The translations under genes and the position numbers were made by a program. Shown piece after piece: positions 43,853-52,680 of a DNA stretch of 64,000 bases. How positions within the stretch are numbered: position 1 is the stretch's first letter; every line of letters starts with the position of its first letter. Source of the DNA: Gemmatimonadota bacterium (GTDB lineage Bacteria > JAAXHH01). The stretch lies in the NCBI GenBank assembly GCA_009837395.1, contig VXTP01000043.1:520936-584935 (forward strand), given 5' to 3'. The notes beneath the pieces are model-generated. The model worked only from the letters and a program-made list of their open reading frames with translations, did no database searches and was not told the DNA's origin.

Positions 43853-45034
43853 CTAGTAGGAAATACCGGACCGGCGCAATCCGTCCAGGCTGCATCCCCG
43901 CGGCAGGTCGTGGCCCTTGACCGTGCGGAAGAAATCCTCCATCCCGAGCAGGAAGGGTTCGATGTAGTCCCGCGAACCGGCCTTTCCCATGTGCCCCACA
44001 CGCAGTGCGTCCCGGGCGAACTCGCCCATGGCCTGGGCCGCCAGGAACCCGTGGTTGCGGAGCAGGTAGGTGCGCAGTTCCTCGGCTTCGGACACGTCAG
44101 GATGGACCCGGAACGTCGTCACCGTACAGGACGCGGCGGCATCGGCCACGATGGGCCTGCACCCCACCGCGCGCAGCCCGGCGCGGACCACGGACCGTGC
44201 CCACGCGTACCGGGCCCAGTGGCCTTCCAGCGTCTCCCGGTGCAGGATTCTTTTCAGGCTGGCGTGCAAAGAGACGATCAGGCTGCTGGCCTGCGTCGTG
44301 GGATAGGGATGCTCGCCCGAGGATTCGGATGCCCGCTTCCAGACGGCGAGGTCGTAGTACCAGCCACGGTGCCCGCTGTCCTTGGCGCGAATGATGTCCC
44401 ACGCCCGGTCGCTGACCGCGAGGATGCCCAGTCCGGGCGCGGTCTCCAGGGCCTTGTTGGAAGAGGTCACGGCCACGTCAATGCCCAGATCGTCCACGGG
44501 GATATCATAGCCGCCCAGTGCCGACACGCCGTCCACGAAAAAGGGCAGTTCGAACTCGCGGGCCAGGCCGGCGTAAGCCTCCAGTGGATTCCGCACGCCC
44601 GTGCCGGTGTCGTTGGCGACCACGACCAGGCCGGCGGTCCGGGGATGGCGTTCGAGGGCGGCGCGCGTTTTGTCCGGGTCGCCGGGCTCGCCCCAGGGGT
44701 CGTCCACGGCGATGACCTCGCACCGGAAGGCCTTCAGGATTTCGACGAGGCGATTGGCGAAGGGTCCGTTGGTTACCACCGCCACCTGTTCCCCGGGCTG
44801 GAAGAGACTGCTGAGCCCGGCGTCGAGCGCGCCCGAACCGGGGGCCGTCATGATGATTACGTCGTTGCGGGTCTGGAAAACCGTCCGGAGCATCGATACG
44901 GTTTCTTCGTAGATGGGACCGAAGTCTTCACCGTAGTGGGGCAGCACCTGCTGGCTGAGCGCTTCCAGGGTTTCCTCCCAGATATCGATGGGACCGGGCA
45001 GCAACAGTTTGGGACGGGTCATGGGCACGCTCAA
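43853..45034 (-). CDS. Class V aminotransferase (alanine-glyoxylate/serine-pyruvate type)
   Basis: This is a 393-residue PLP enzyme. The opening LLLPGPIDIWEETLEALSQ, the cofactor aspartate in PFFVDGVSALGGYDI and the PLP lysine in VTSSNKALETAPGLGIL match the AGXT/serine-glyoxylate aminotransferase group. It probably moves an amino group between glyoxylate or pyruvate and alanine or serine. Its ATG overlaps the stop of the upstream class V gene by four bases, so the two are translated together. Confidence 0.88.
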   Translation of the reverse strand: MSVPMTRPKLLLPGPIDIWEETLEALSQQVLPHYGEDFGPIYEETVSMLRTVFQTRNDVIIMTAPGSGALDAGLSSLFQPGEQVAVVTNGPFANRLVEILKAFRCEVIAVDDPWGEPGDPDKTRAALERHPRTAGLVVVANDTGTGVRNPLEAYAGLAREFELPFFVDGVSALGGYDIPVDDLGIDVAVTSSNKALETAPGLGILAVSDRAWDIIRAKDSGHRGWYYDLAVWKRASESSGEHPYPTTQASSLIVSLHASLKRILHRETLEGHWARYAWARSVVRAGLRAVGCRPIVADAAASCTVTTFRVHPDVSEAEELRTYLLRNHGFLAAQAMGEFARDALRVGHMGKAGSRDYIEPFLLGMEDFFRTVKGHDLPRGCSLDGLRRSGISY

Positions 45035-46242
45035 TCCAGTTTCACGTCGGGGTATTTCGCGATGATTTCGTTGATCGCGCCAATGAACCGGTCAATGTCG
45101 TCGTAGGAATCGTAGAAATGGGTGGACACCCTGAAAAACGACTGGCCATCCACCCCCAGGGCGGTGACCTCGATCTTGTAGTCGCTCCAGAGATACTGGC
45201 ATACCTTCGACAGGTCGATGCCTTCGATCGAGAAACTGGAAATGAACCCGGACATGGATTCTTCCATCGGGATCGTGAGGCGGGCCCCCCGAATCCGCTC
45301 GACTGCCTGGGCCTTCAGGTACCGCGCCAGGCCGAGGCAATAAGGCCGGATCCTGCTTTCCCAGCCGATTTCCTCCTGGTAGTCTATGGCGTCACCCAGG
45401 CCGGCATGATGGGTCTGGTCCCGGGTCCCGTTCACGTCGTAGCGGCTGGCCGAATCGGTTTCGCGCATGTTATGGCCGATAATCACGGGACGGATTTGGT
45501 TCTGATACTTTTGATCCATGTAGAGGAACCCAACGCCCTTCGGCGCCAGCAGCCACTTGTGGCAGCTGCTGGAATAGAAGTCGCATCCGACTTCGGACAG
45601 GTCCAGGGGAACCATCCCCACGGCGTGGGCGCCGTCCACCATGGCCACGGCCCCGTGGTCGTGGGCCAGGCGGGTCAGTTCCGTGATGGGCGCGACCAGT
45701 CCGGTCGTGAAGTACACGTGGCTGAAGATCACGACGCTGGTGTTCTCCGTCATGCCCGCCGCGTAGGCGTCCACGATGTCCTGTGGCGATGACGGCGGGA
45801 TGGGCATGGAAACGTAGTTCAGGTTAAGTCCGTCCCGCTCGGCCAGCCACGTCCACAGAGCGCGGACGGCGGGGTACTCCTGGTCGCTGAGCAGCACGTC
45901 GCTGCCCCGTTCCCAGATCAGGCCCTGGCCGGGTATGTTCATGCCCATCGTCGTGTTCAGCACGAGCGCGATCCGGTCCGGTGTGGTCCCCACGAATCGG
46001 GCCAGCTTCTCCCTGGACGCCTCCACCAATGGCCGGAGCAGGTCTCCATGCCGCCGGTGGAGCGGATCCGCCTCGAACTCCCGCATCAGGTCGATGATGC
46101 GTTCGATGACCGGCCTGGCGGAGGGACCTACCGTTCCGCCCTGCAGGTAAGTCACGTCGTCCATCAGGTAGAACTGTTTCCGGATCTCCGACCAGTAGGC
46201 CGCTTCTTCGGCAGTAATGGGATGGCTGGATTGGGTGGTCAT
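45031..46242 (-). CDS. Class V aminotransferase (isopenicillin N epimerase-like)
   Basis: This 403-residue PLP enzyme resembles CefD-type or cysteine desulfurase-related aminotransferases. It has FYLMDDVTYLQGGTVGPSAR near the start, the PLP aspartate in VAMVDGAHAVGMVPLD, and the lysine in SSSCHKWLLAPKGVGFLY. The reaction is unknown. ATG 46242 is chosen over the longer frame at 46293 because AGGA sits seven bases before it. It is first in a two-gene operon behind a near-consensus promoter at 46301-46330. Confidence 0.85.
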   Translation of the reverse strand: MTTQSSHPITAEEAAYWSEIRKQFYLMDDVTYLQGGTVGPSARPVIERIIDLMREFEADPLHRRHGDLLRPLVEASREKLARFVGTTPDRIALVLNTTMGMNIPGQGLIWERGSDVLLSDQEYPAVRALWTWLAERDGLNLNYVSMPIPPSSPQDIVDAYAAGMTENTSVVIFSHVYFTTGLVAPITELTRLAHDHGAVAMVDGAHAVGMVPLDLSEVGCDFYSSSCHKWLLAPKGVGFLYMDQKYQNQIRPVIIGHNMRETDSASRYDVNGTRDQTHHAGLGDAIDYQEEIGWESRIRPYCLGLARYLKAQAVERIRGARLTIPMEESMSGFISSFSIEGIDLSKVCQYLWSDYKIEVTALGVDGQSFFRVSTHFYDSYDDIDRFIGAINEIIAKYPDVKLD

Positions 46243-46300
46243 GGGTAGTCCTGGATAGCGTGAATGGACGGGGTGCCTACCGATGCAATACAACCCGTCT

Positions 46301-46330
46301 ATTCTAACAGACGCTCCCCTGTGGTGTCAA
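46301..46330 (-). promoter_or_regulatory. Promoter for the aminotransferase pair
   Basis: Minus strand TTGACA (46325-46330) and TAGAAT (46301-46306) have an 18-base spacer, 59 bases before the start codon. Confidence 0.62.
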
Positions 46331-46363
46331 GACGATACGATCCATTTCACCGGCAGAAAAGCC

Positions 46364-46391
46364 TTGTCATCGGAGGGTAACTTCCTAACTT
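46364..46391 (+). promoter_or_regulatory. Candidate promoter for the HpaI aldolase
   Basis: TTGTCA (46364-46369) and TAACTT (46386-46391) with a 16-base spacer lie 91 bases before the chosen ATG. Confidence 0.35.
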
Positions 46392-46482
46392 GTCCAGGTT
46401 GGTTGTCCACCGTGAGAACCGACATGACGAGTTGTGCAAGGAAGTGCGCTACTGACCGGGATTAAAAAGGAGAATGCGGCCG

Positions 46483-47238
46483 ATGCGAGGAAACAGGGTG
46501 CTGGAAAAACTGCGGGCCGGCGAAGTCGCCCACGTGGTCGGCGGCCACAGCCACACGGCGAATTCCATCGATTTCATGGGGCAGTTCGGATTCGACGGCT
46601 ACTGGATCGAGGGAGAACACGGGGACATCACCTTCGACCGGATCGGAGACGTATCCCGGGCATGCGACCTGTGGAACATGGCGTCGGTGATGCGGGTGCA
46701 CGCCAACGAAACCGGGTTGATCGGCCGCACGCTGGACTGCGGCGTCAGCGGGTTGGTCGTCCCCCACGTGAGCAGCGCCGAGGCGGCGGAACGCGTCGTG
46801 CGCGCCAGCCGGTTCGCGCCGGCGGGCATGCGGGGCATGTACTTCAACCGGCGGGGTTACGGCACCGAGAACAGCGAATTCATCGCGCAGGTAAACGATG
46901 AGATCCTGGTCATCGTCCTCATCGAAGAAATCGAGGCCGTGGAGAATCTGGACGAGATCCTCGCCGTGGACCACATCGACGTGTTCTTCGTCGCCCCGGG
47001 CGATCTGGCCCAGACCATGGGCTATCCGGGAGAGATGTACCGCCCCGAGGTGAAGAAGGTGGTATCCGATACCCTGGCGCGGATTGTCGCAGCCGGCCGG
47101 AACGCGGGGTCGCTCGTAGGCGACGAGACGTTCGAAGCGCACGCCGAAATCGGCGTCCGGTTCTTCTTCACCGTGTACGACCACTGGCTCCGGGCCGGCG
47201 CCAAAGCCTACTGGGACAGGGTCGCGGCGTTGAAGTAA
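46483..47238 (+). CDS. HpcH/HpaI family class II aldolase
   Basis: This 251-residue metal-dependent aldolase-fold protein carries WIEGEHGDITF (acid-histidine pair), the metal ligands in VLIEEIEAVENLDEI and FFVAPGDLAQTMGY, and the usual family length. Relatives cleave 2-keto-3-deoxy sugar acids such as 2-keto-3-deoxy-L-rhamnonate, or 4-hydroxy-2-oxoheptanedioate. Given the rhamnonate dehydratase-like gene in this window, the sugar-acid role is plausible. ATG 46483 is preferred over 46474 because AAGGAG is ten bases upstream of the former and almost touches the latter. Its stop region is tandemly duplicated. Confidence 0.85.
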   Translation: MRGNRVLEKLRAGEVAHVVGGHSHTANSIDFMGQFGFDGYWIEGEHGDITFDRIGDVSRACDLWNMASVMRVHANETGLIGRTLDCGVSGLVVPHVSSAEAAERVVRASRFAPAGMRGMYFNRRGYGTENSEFIAQVNDEILVIVLIEEIEAVENLDEILAVDHIDVFFVAPGDLAQTMGYPGEMYRPEVKKVVSDTLARIVAAGRNAGSLVGDETFEAHAEIGVRFFFTVYDHWLRAGAKAYWDRVAALK

Positions 47239-47270
47239 CCGCGAGCCGAATGAAGTAACCGCGGGCCGCG
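47231..47270. repeat. 20-bp tandem duplication spanning the aldolase stop codon
   Basis: 47231-47250 and 47251-47270 match at 17 of 20 positions; both contain GAAGTAACCGCG, so the TAA stop is repeated. Confidence 0.7.
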
Positions 47271-47310
47271 CCGACAACCGGGCCGCGCTGTCACCCGATC
47301 AGCGGTCACC

Positions 47311-47370
47311 CGCCCGGCGATCACTTGTCCGGCGATCACCCGCCCGGCGATCACTTGTCCGGCGATCACC
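47311..47370. repeat. Two exact 30-bp tandem repeats between convergent genes
   Basis: 47311-47340 and 47341-47370 are identical; each is itself built of two related 15-base halves beginning GGCGATCAC. The second copy overlaps the stop codon of the ornithine cyclodeaminase gene. Confidence 0.92.
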
Positions 47371-48313
47371 CTACCCGCTGTCCCACGCCTTCGGCTTTCG
47401 CCCGCTCATAGACGACCGCGGCCACGGCCACGTCCTCCACGGCCAGGCCCTGGGACTCGAATAGCGTAATGTCGGCGGGTTCGATACGCCCCTGCACATG
47501 GCCGGCGACCACATCGGCCAGCTCGTGTATGCGGTCCCAGTGGAGGATCCCCTTTTCTACCGGTTCGAGCAAGTCTCCGCACTCCACCTTCGCCTGCTCC
47601 CTGGAATCGACGGCCACCACCCGGGCCCGCCGGACTGTCTCCGCGTCGATCTCGCTGCGAACGAGCGCGTTGGAACCGGCGGCGTTCACGTGGGTGCCGG
47701 GCGCCAGCCACGCGCCTTCCAGCACAGGCTTCGCCGAACTGGTGATCGTGATGACCACATCCGCTTCCTCCACGCAGGCACGGGCCGAATCCACCGGCTG
47801 TACCCGCACCCCGAGTACCTTGCTCATCTCGCGGCAATAGGTCTCCCGTCGCGTCCGATCCCGCCCGAATGCCTTAACGGAATTCACCGCGCGTACGCCG
47901 CAGACCGCCGCGAGCTGACTTCGGGCCTGCCATCCCGTACCGATGACGCCTACACTTACCGCGTCTTCCCGGGCCATGTACTTCGTCGCCACGCCGCTTG
48001 CCGCGCCTGTTCGCATCTGACCGAGGAGGTCGGCCTCGATCGCGGCCAGCGGTTCCCCGGTGTCCTCCCGGAAGAGCAACACGACGAACTTCGCACCGTA
48101 GCGCGTGGTCGTATAGGCTTTCAACCCGGTTAGATTCAACGCCGGAATCCCCCCGGACATGACGTGGAGCGTATGGCCCGGCAGCCGGACCCTGGAACGG
48201 GGGATGTTTACCGCATTCCCCGTTCCGAGCCCGCTGAAGGCCTGTTCGACCGCGCGCAGCGCGTCGTCCATGGACAGCAAGCGGCCAACCTGGTCTTCGT
48301 TGATGAACAGCAT
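47366..48313 (-). CDS. Ornithine cyclodeaminase/mu-crystallin family protein
   Basis: This 315-residue NAD(P)-binding protein has the substrate region GLKAYTTTRYG and MRTGAASGVATKYM, the Rossmann motif VGVIGTGWQARSQL, and the catalytic aspartate area NAAGSNALVRSEID. The family includes ornithine cyclodeaminase, alanine dehydrogenase and ketimine reductases, so the substrate is open. ATG 48313 is chosen because GGAG lies eight bases upstream and the conserved MLFINEDQV starts here; a longer frame from 48436 would run through tandem repeats. Confidence 0.88.
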   Translation of the reverse strand: MLFINEDQVGRLLSMDDALRAVEQAFSGLGTGNAVNIPRSRVRLPGHTLHVMSGGIPALNLTGLKAYTTTRYGAKFVVLLFREDTGEPLAAIEADLLGQMRTGAASGVATKYMAREDAVSVGVIGTGWQARSQLAAVCGVRAVNSVKAFGRDRTRRETYCREMSKVLGVRVQPVDSARACVEEADVVITITSSAKPVLEGAWLAPGTHVNAAGSNALVRSEIDAETVRRARVVAVDSREQAKVECGDLLEPVEKGILHWDRIHELADVVAGHVQGRIEPADITLFESQGLAVEDVAVAAVVYERAKAEGVGQRVG

Positions 48314-48341
48314 TTCTTGTACTCCGTTCGGATGAATGCGA

Positions 48342-48397
48342 GCCGGCGCCCGGAAGTCGGCGCCAGGAAGCCGGCGCCCGGAAGCCAACGCCAGGAA
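48342..48397. repeat. Two 28-bp tandem repeats in the ornithine cyclodeaminase leader
   Basis: 48342-48369 and 48370-48397 differ at three positions (core GCCGGCGCCCGGAAG). They lie between the predicted promoter and the start codon. Confidence 0.85.
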
Positions 48398-48400
48398 GCC

Positions 48401-48430
48401 ATGATATCCGGTATGTCGACGAGGTGTCAA
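48401..48430 (-). promoter_or_regulatory. Promoter for the ornithine cyclodeaminase gene
   Basis: Minus strand TTGACA (48425-48430) and TATCAT (48401-48406) have an 18-base spacer. The leader RNA of about 80 bases contains the 28-bp repeats. Confidence 0.58.
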
Positions 48431-48486
48431 GACCAATGTCCCGGCGGCGGTTCACGGGCCGCGTGCCCGGATGGATCCCGTCCGCC

Positions 48487-48514
48487 TTGACAGCCACTGA
48501 CCGCATGGTATCTT
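48487..48514 (+). promoter_or_regulatory. Promoter for the MFS exporter, near-leaderless
   Basis: TTGACA (48487-48492) and TATCTT (48509-48514) have a 16-base spacer. The -10 box ends only ten bases before the ATG, and no ribosome-binding site is visible, so the transcript would have almost no leader. Confidence 0.5.
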
Positions 48515-48524
48515 CAGTTTCGTC

Positions 48525-49760
48525 ATGCCTTTGACCCTCCAGGCCGTACGAGACCGGTTTCCCGCACTCCAATACCGCGATTTCAAGCTGCTGTGGTCCG
48601 GCCAGGTCGTTTCACTCACCGGATCCCGCATGCAGCAGACCGCCGTGCTGTGGCACATGTATCAGTTGACCGAATCCGCGTATGCCCTTGGCGCGATGGC
48701 GGTTATACGTCTCATACCTATCCTGGTCCTTTCTCCGCTGGCCGGAGTAATCGCAGACACCCACGACCGCCGGCGCGTGCTGCTCATCGCCCAATGCGGC
48801 CTCGCCCTGATCAGTACCACGCTGGCATGGATTACGTGGTCCAATCAGGATTCCGCCACGGCACTCTACGTGATCACCGCCATCAGCGCGGGGATCGGAT
48901 GTTTCAGCAGTCCGGCCAAGAACGCCATGGTGCCCAACCTCGTGGCCCGGCGGCATCTCGCCAACGCCATGAGCATCAATATCACCGCGTCCCACGTGGC
49001 CTCGGTGACCGGACCGGGCGTGGCCGGCCTGATCCTGGCCACGGGCTCCATCGCGACCGTCTACTGGATCAACACCGTTTCCTTTGCCTTCATGATCGTG
49101 CCGATCCTGATGATGCGCACCGTACACCGGAGCATCGGGAGCGTGACGCGGGTCAGCTTCGCCGCGGCCCTCGACGGACTCAGGTTCATAAAGCGTTCGC
49201 CCATCATCCGTTCGGCAATGGTGCTGGATTTCACTGCCACCTTCTTCGCATCCGCCACCTCGCTGCTGCCCATCTTCGCCACGGAAGTGCTGGGCGTGGG
49301 AGAACGAGGTTACGGCCTGCTTTCTGCGGCGCCGGCGATCGGCGCCGTGCTGACCGGTGCGCTCATGTCCACCTTCCCCGTGATCTCCGGCCAGGGACGG
49401 CTGCTTTTCAAGGCGGTGGGCTGCTACGCGCTGGCCACCGTGGTCTTCGGCATTTCATCCAGCTTCTGGCTCACCTTCGCGGCGCTGCTGCTGACCGGCG
49501 CTTTCGACACGATCAGCATGGTGTTGCGCCATACTATCATGCAGCTGTCGACCCCGGACGAACTGCGCGGCCGCATGACCTCGGTTAACATGATGTTCGT
49601 CATGGGAGGACCGCGCCTCGGCGAGGCCGAAGCGGGACTGGTGGCGGGACTCGCCGGCGCGCCGTTCTCCGTTGTCACGGGCGGGATCGGCTGTCTGGCG
49701 GCCGTCGCCGTCATCGCCTGGCGGTCGCCCGCGCTGAGGCGGTACGACGGCCAGCGATAA
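48525..49760 (+). CDS. MFS exporter (EntS/MFS_3 type)
   Basis: This 411-residue, 12-helix MFS protein begins with FPALQYRDFKLLWSGQVVSLTGSRMQQ, typical of the EntS-like MFS_3 group, and has the loop motif GVIADTHDRRRVLL. Its C-terminal half has LRGRMTSVNMMFVMGG. Members export siderophores or drugs; the substrate is unknown. It is divergent from the ornithine cyclodeaminase gene. A purine-poor sequence precedes the ATG, which fits leaderless translation. Confidence 0.88.
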   Translation: MPLTLQAVRDRFPALQYRDFKLLWSGQVVSLTGSRMQQTAVLWHMYQLTESAYALGAMAVIRLIPILVLSPLAGVIADTHDRRRVLLIAQCGLALISTTLAWITWSNQDSATALYVITAISAGIGCFSSPAKNAMVPNLVARRHLANAMSINITASHVASVTGPGVAGLILATGSIATVYWINTVSFAFMIVPILMMRTVHRSIGSVTRVSFAAALDGLRFIKRSPIIRSAMVLDFTATFFASATSLLPIFATEVLGVGERGYGLLSAAPAIGAVLTGALMSTFPVISGQGRLLFKAVGCYALATVVFGISSSFWLTFAALLLTGAFDTISMVLRHTIMQLSTPDELRGRMTSVNMMFVMGGPRLGEAEAGLVAGLAGAPFSVVTGGIGCLAAVAVIAWRSPALRRYDGQR

Positions 49761-49782
49761 CCCTGAACCAGGAGGAGGTTCC

Positions 49783-50634
49783 ATGATCTACGATGTGCAT
49801 TCCCATGCGTGGAGGTATCCCGACCACTTCAACGACACCTTCCGGGAACAGGCCATTCGCATGCGGGGTTACGAACTGGACATGACGCCATCCTACGAAG
49901 GGTATCTGTCGTCGGCGCAGACCGCCGGACAGCCTGTGAAGACCGTGGTCTTCGGTGGCAAGGCGAGGCTGTCGGGGCTCTGGACGCCCGACCGCTACGT
50001 GGCGGAGTACTGCGCGGCGCACCCTGATCAGACGATTCCATTCATGTCGCTGGACCCCACCCAGGACGGCTGGAGAGAGGAAATGATCGAAGGCCGGGAG
50101 CACCTGGACATGCGGGGCATCAAGCTGCTGCCCATGTACGCCGGGTTCTATCCCCAGGCCTCCGAACTGGACGACCTGTGGCGCTACGCCGCCCGGAACG
50201 GACTGCCCGTCCTGCTGCACACCGGCACAACGTTCGTGGACCAGGCGCCGCTGGACTGCACCCTGCCCCGGCACCTGGACGCGGTCGCCATCCGGTTCCC
50301 CGAATGCAGGATCATCATGGCCCACCTCGGCCATCCCTACGAAGGCGAAACCGTGGCCGTCATCCGCAAGCATCCCAACGTATTCGCCGACATATCCGCA
50401 CTGCACTATCGTCCTTTCCAGTTTTATCACAGTCTCATGCTCGTCCAGGAATACGGGGTCTGGAACAAGCTCCTCTTCGGCACCGACTACCCGGTCACGA
50501 CGGTGGACGACACGCTCCGCGACCTGCGCGGCCTGAACGCCATGCTCGAGGGCACGAGACTGCCCCGCCTGGACGAAGAAGAAATGGAAGGGATGATTCA
50601 CCGGGACGCGGTGGAGATACTGGGTATAGGCTGA
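49783..50634 (+). CDS. Amidohydrolase family protein (Amidohydrolase_2)
   Basis: This 283-residue TIM-barrel metal hydrolase shows YDVHSHAW (first metal histidines), GIKLLPMYAGF, LLHTGTTF, MAHLGHPYEGE and the catalytic aspartate in LLFGTDYPV. This group includes lactonases for L-fucono- or L-rhamnono-lactone and decarboxylases, so a sugar-lactonase role is possible. The ribosome site AGGAGGAGG precedes the ATG. Its TGA stop touches the stop of the opposing binding-protein gene with no bases between. Confidence 0.85.
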   Translation: MIYDVHSHAWRYPDHFNDTFREQAIRMRGYELDMTPSYEGYLSSAQTAGQPVKTVVFGGKARLSGLWTPDRYVAEYCAAHPDQTIPFMSLDPTQDGWREEMIEGREHLDMRGIKLLPMYAGFYPQASELDDLWRYAARNGLPVLLHTGTTFVDQAPLDCTLPRHLDAVAIRFPECRIIMAHLGHPYEGETVAVIRKHPNVFADISALHYRPFQFYHSLMLVQEYGVWNKLLFGTDYPVTTVDDTLRDLRGLNAMLEGTRLPRLDEEEMEGMIHRDAVEILGIG

Positions 50635-52452
50635 TTAACGCTCGCCAATCAGCCACTGCCAGAACCGGAAGGGTTCCGGTTCGTTCTTCGTGGGATCCTT
50701 CAATACGTCCTTCGTAATGTAGAGCTCGGTCTGCAGATTGGACATGAGCTCGCCCCGCCAGGCCCGGTAACCCCACTTGTTGGGCTCCAGGGCGTCTCCC
50801 CGGATGAAGGGCTTCCACATCTGGTTGATCCGGATGTACCACAGGAAAATCCCCCCGGCTTCATCGACGAGGATACGCTCGGCGTCCCTGTACATCGCCA
50901 TGCGCCCTTCGGGATCGCCCACCAGTTCGTTGGCCTGCCGCACGAGACCTTCGAAACGATCGTCGTGCCAGGCGTGGCGCCCATTGGAAAGCCAGATCGT
51001 CAGCAGGTTGCCCGCATCGATGTAGTCGTACTGGTAGGGGACCATGCCGAGGGTCAGTTCCCGTGCGCTCATGGCGTCCAGGTAGACCTTGCGCTCCACG
51101 TTCCGGACGCCCACGTCCAGCTCCAGGTGCTGATTCAGCATGGCCTGCACCGCCTCCGCGGCCGTCCGGATGTTGGCGGCTTCCCCGCGCAGCCAGATGT
51201 TTACCTCCGGAAAACCGCGGCCGCCGGGGTAGCCGGCTTCGGCAAGATAGCGTCGTGCCAGTTCGGGGTCGAACCGTTGCAGCGGGGCCAGTTCCTCCGA
51301 GCTGGAACCCGGGAACCCGGGCGGCAGCATGGAGGAAGCAGGTATGCCCACGTCGCGCATGGCCGATTTCATGATGGCGTCGACATCGATGGCATGGGCA
51401 AAGGCCTTGCGCACGCGGACGTCGTCGAAGGGCGGGTTATAGGTGTCCAGCATCAGGTAATACGTAGCGAAATCCGTGTAGGCATTGAGTTGTTCGCGCA
51501 GGACCGGGTCCGCCTTGATCCGGTTGATCTCGGCCTGGTTGGTCAGGGGGACATAGTCCACCTCACCGGCTTCGTAGGCCGAAAGGAATTGGGGCGGTAC
51601 GGCGAGGTTGTAGAGCCTGGCCACGACACGCTCCAGCATGGGCTTGATGGGGCCCCGGTAGTTGTGGTTGATACCGAGTACGATACGGTCGCCCTTGATC
51701 CATTCGACCAGGCGGTAGGGTCCGCTGCCGAAATGGGTTTCCGGCCGCGTCGCCCATTCGGGGCCGTACTTGTCGAACAGGTGGGTCGGGGAAACCCAGC
51801 TCTTGGCGAGAAGGAGGGGAAGATAGGGCGTGGGACGTTCCGTGGTGAACGACACGGTGTGCTCGTCAAGCGCTTTGACGCCCAGGGAATCGAGGGGCTG
51901 CCGACCGCCGACGACGTCGGTCCAGTTCTTGATCGAGCGAAAGTACCATTCGAAGTCGAAGCCGGTCTCGGGATTCGCCCAGCGGCGGAAGGTGGCCTCG
52001 TAGTCCCGGGCTGTCAGGGGATGGCCGTCCGCGAAGATCATTCCCTTCCGTATCCGGTAGGTCCAGGTCAGCCCGTCTTCAGACAGTTCCCAGGAAGTGG
52101 CGCCGGCCGGAAGCAAGTTGAAATCCCGGTCCACGCGGACGAGCGGCTCGGCCACCAGGCCCACGCCCCAGGCCTGCTTGTAGGTGGAGGTACCGCGGTC
52201 GAGGTAACGGTTGTCGGGAGAAAACTGGGTGAGGACCTGCAGTTCCGGCGGCGCCGCGTCAGGAGGCAGCGTCACACCGAAGGAGTTGACATGCCGTGCT
52301 GTCCCGTCGGCTTCCTTCTGGCCGTCATCCGGCAGCGCGAGGACAGTAAGAGTGATGAGGACGAAAGACGCGACGGCCAGGGGAACAAGGACCACCGGAC
52401 GCATTCGCGCTGCGCTTCGCAGCCTGGCTGCGGATTGATCGAGTTTGAACAA
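50635..52452 (-). CDS. Peptide/solute ABC transporter substrate-binding protein (SBP_bac_5)
   Basis: This protein of about 605 residues has a basic N-terminus, one membrane segment (VVLVPLAVASFVLITLTVLAL) and a family 5 solute-binding domain (GATSWELSEDGLTWTYRIRKG, HPLTARDYEATFRRW, VRVRKAFAHAIDVDAI). It would bind peptides or similar solutes outside the membrane. No permease or ATPase gene is adjacent. The frame extends to 52533, but that upstream codon lies in a clear -35 box. TTG 52452 is preferred, with GAGGGA eight bases upstream; ATG 52404 is an alternative. Confidence 0.87.
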   Translation of the reverse strand: MFKLDQSAARLRSAARMRPVVLVPLAVASFVLITLTVLALPDDGQKEADGTARHVNSFGVTLPPDAAPPELQVLTQFSPDNRYLDRGTSTYKQAWGVGLVAEPLVRVDRDFNLLPAGATSWELSEDGLTWTYRIRKGMIFADGHPLTARDYEATFRRWANPETGFDFEWYFRSIKNWTDVVGGRQPLDSLGVKALDEHTVSFTTERPTPYLPLLLAKSWVSPTHLFDKYGPEWATRPETHFGSGPYRLVEWIKGDRIVLGINHNYRGPIKPMLERVVARLYNLAVPPQFLSAYEAGEVDYVPLTNQAEINRIKADPVLREQLNAYTDFATYYLMLDTYNPPFDDVRVRKAFAHAIDVDAIMKSAMRDVGIPASSMLPPGFPGSSSEELAPLQRFDPELARRYLAEAGYPGGRGFPEVNIWLRGEAANIRTAAEAVQAMLNQHLELDVGVRNVERKVYLDAMSARELTLGMVPYQYDYIDAGNLLTIWLSNGRHAWHDDRFEGLVRQANELVGDPEGRMAMYRDAERILVDEAGGIFLWYIRINQMWKPFIRGDALEPNKWGYRAWRGELMSNLQTELYITKDVLKDPTKNEPEPFRFWQWLIGER

Positions 52453-52504
52453 CTGCCGTGTCCCTCGGACGACGGGTTGGATTTCGTAATGGAGTCGCTG
52501 GTGC

Positions 52505-52533
52505 ATCTTACGGAAACGGCGTGGGGCTGTCAA
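52505..52533 (-). promoter_or_regulatory. Promoter for the orphan binding-protein gene
   Basis: Minus strand TTGACA (52528-52533) and TAAGAT (52505-52510) have a 17-base spacer, identical in both boxes to the mscS promoter. Confidence 0.58.
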
Positions 52534-52680
52534 CGTTTTCGTCCCGGAACGGCCACTATAAAACGGGTGACACGAAGCGCCTGAGCGATTACTCTATACA
52601 GGATCCGAACAGAGGTAACCGTCTCCCGATTCGAGGGAACCCGGAGCCTGTACGGCGGAATTCACAGAAAGGAAAACAGC

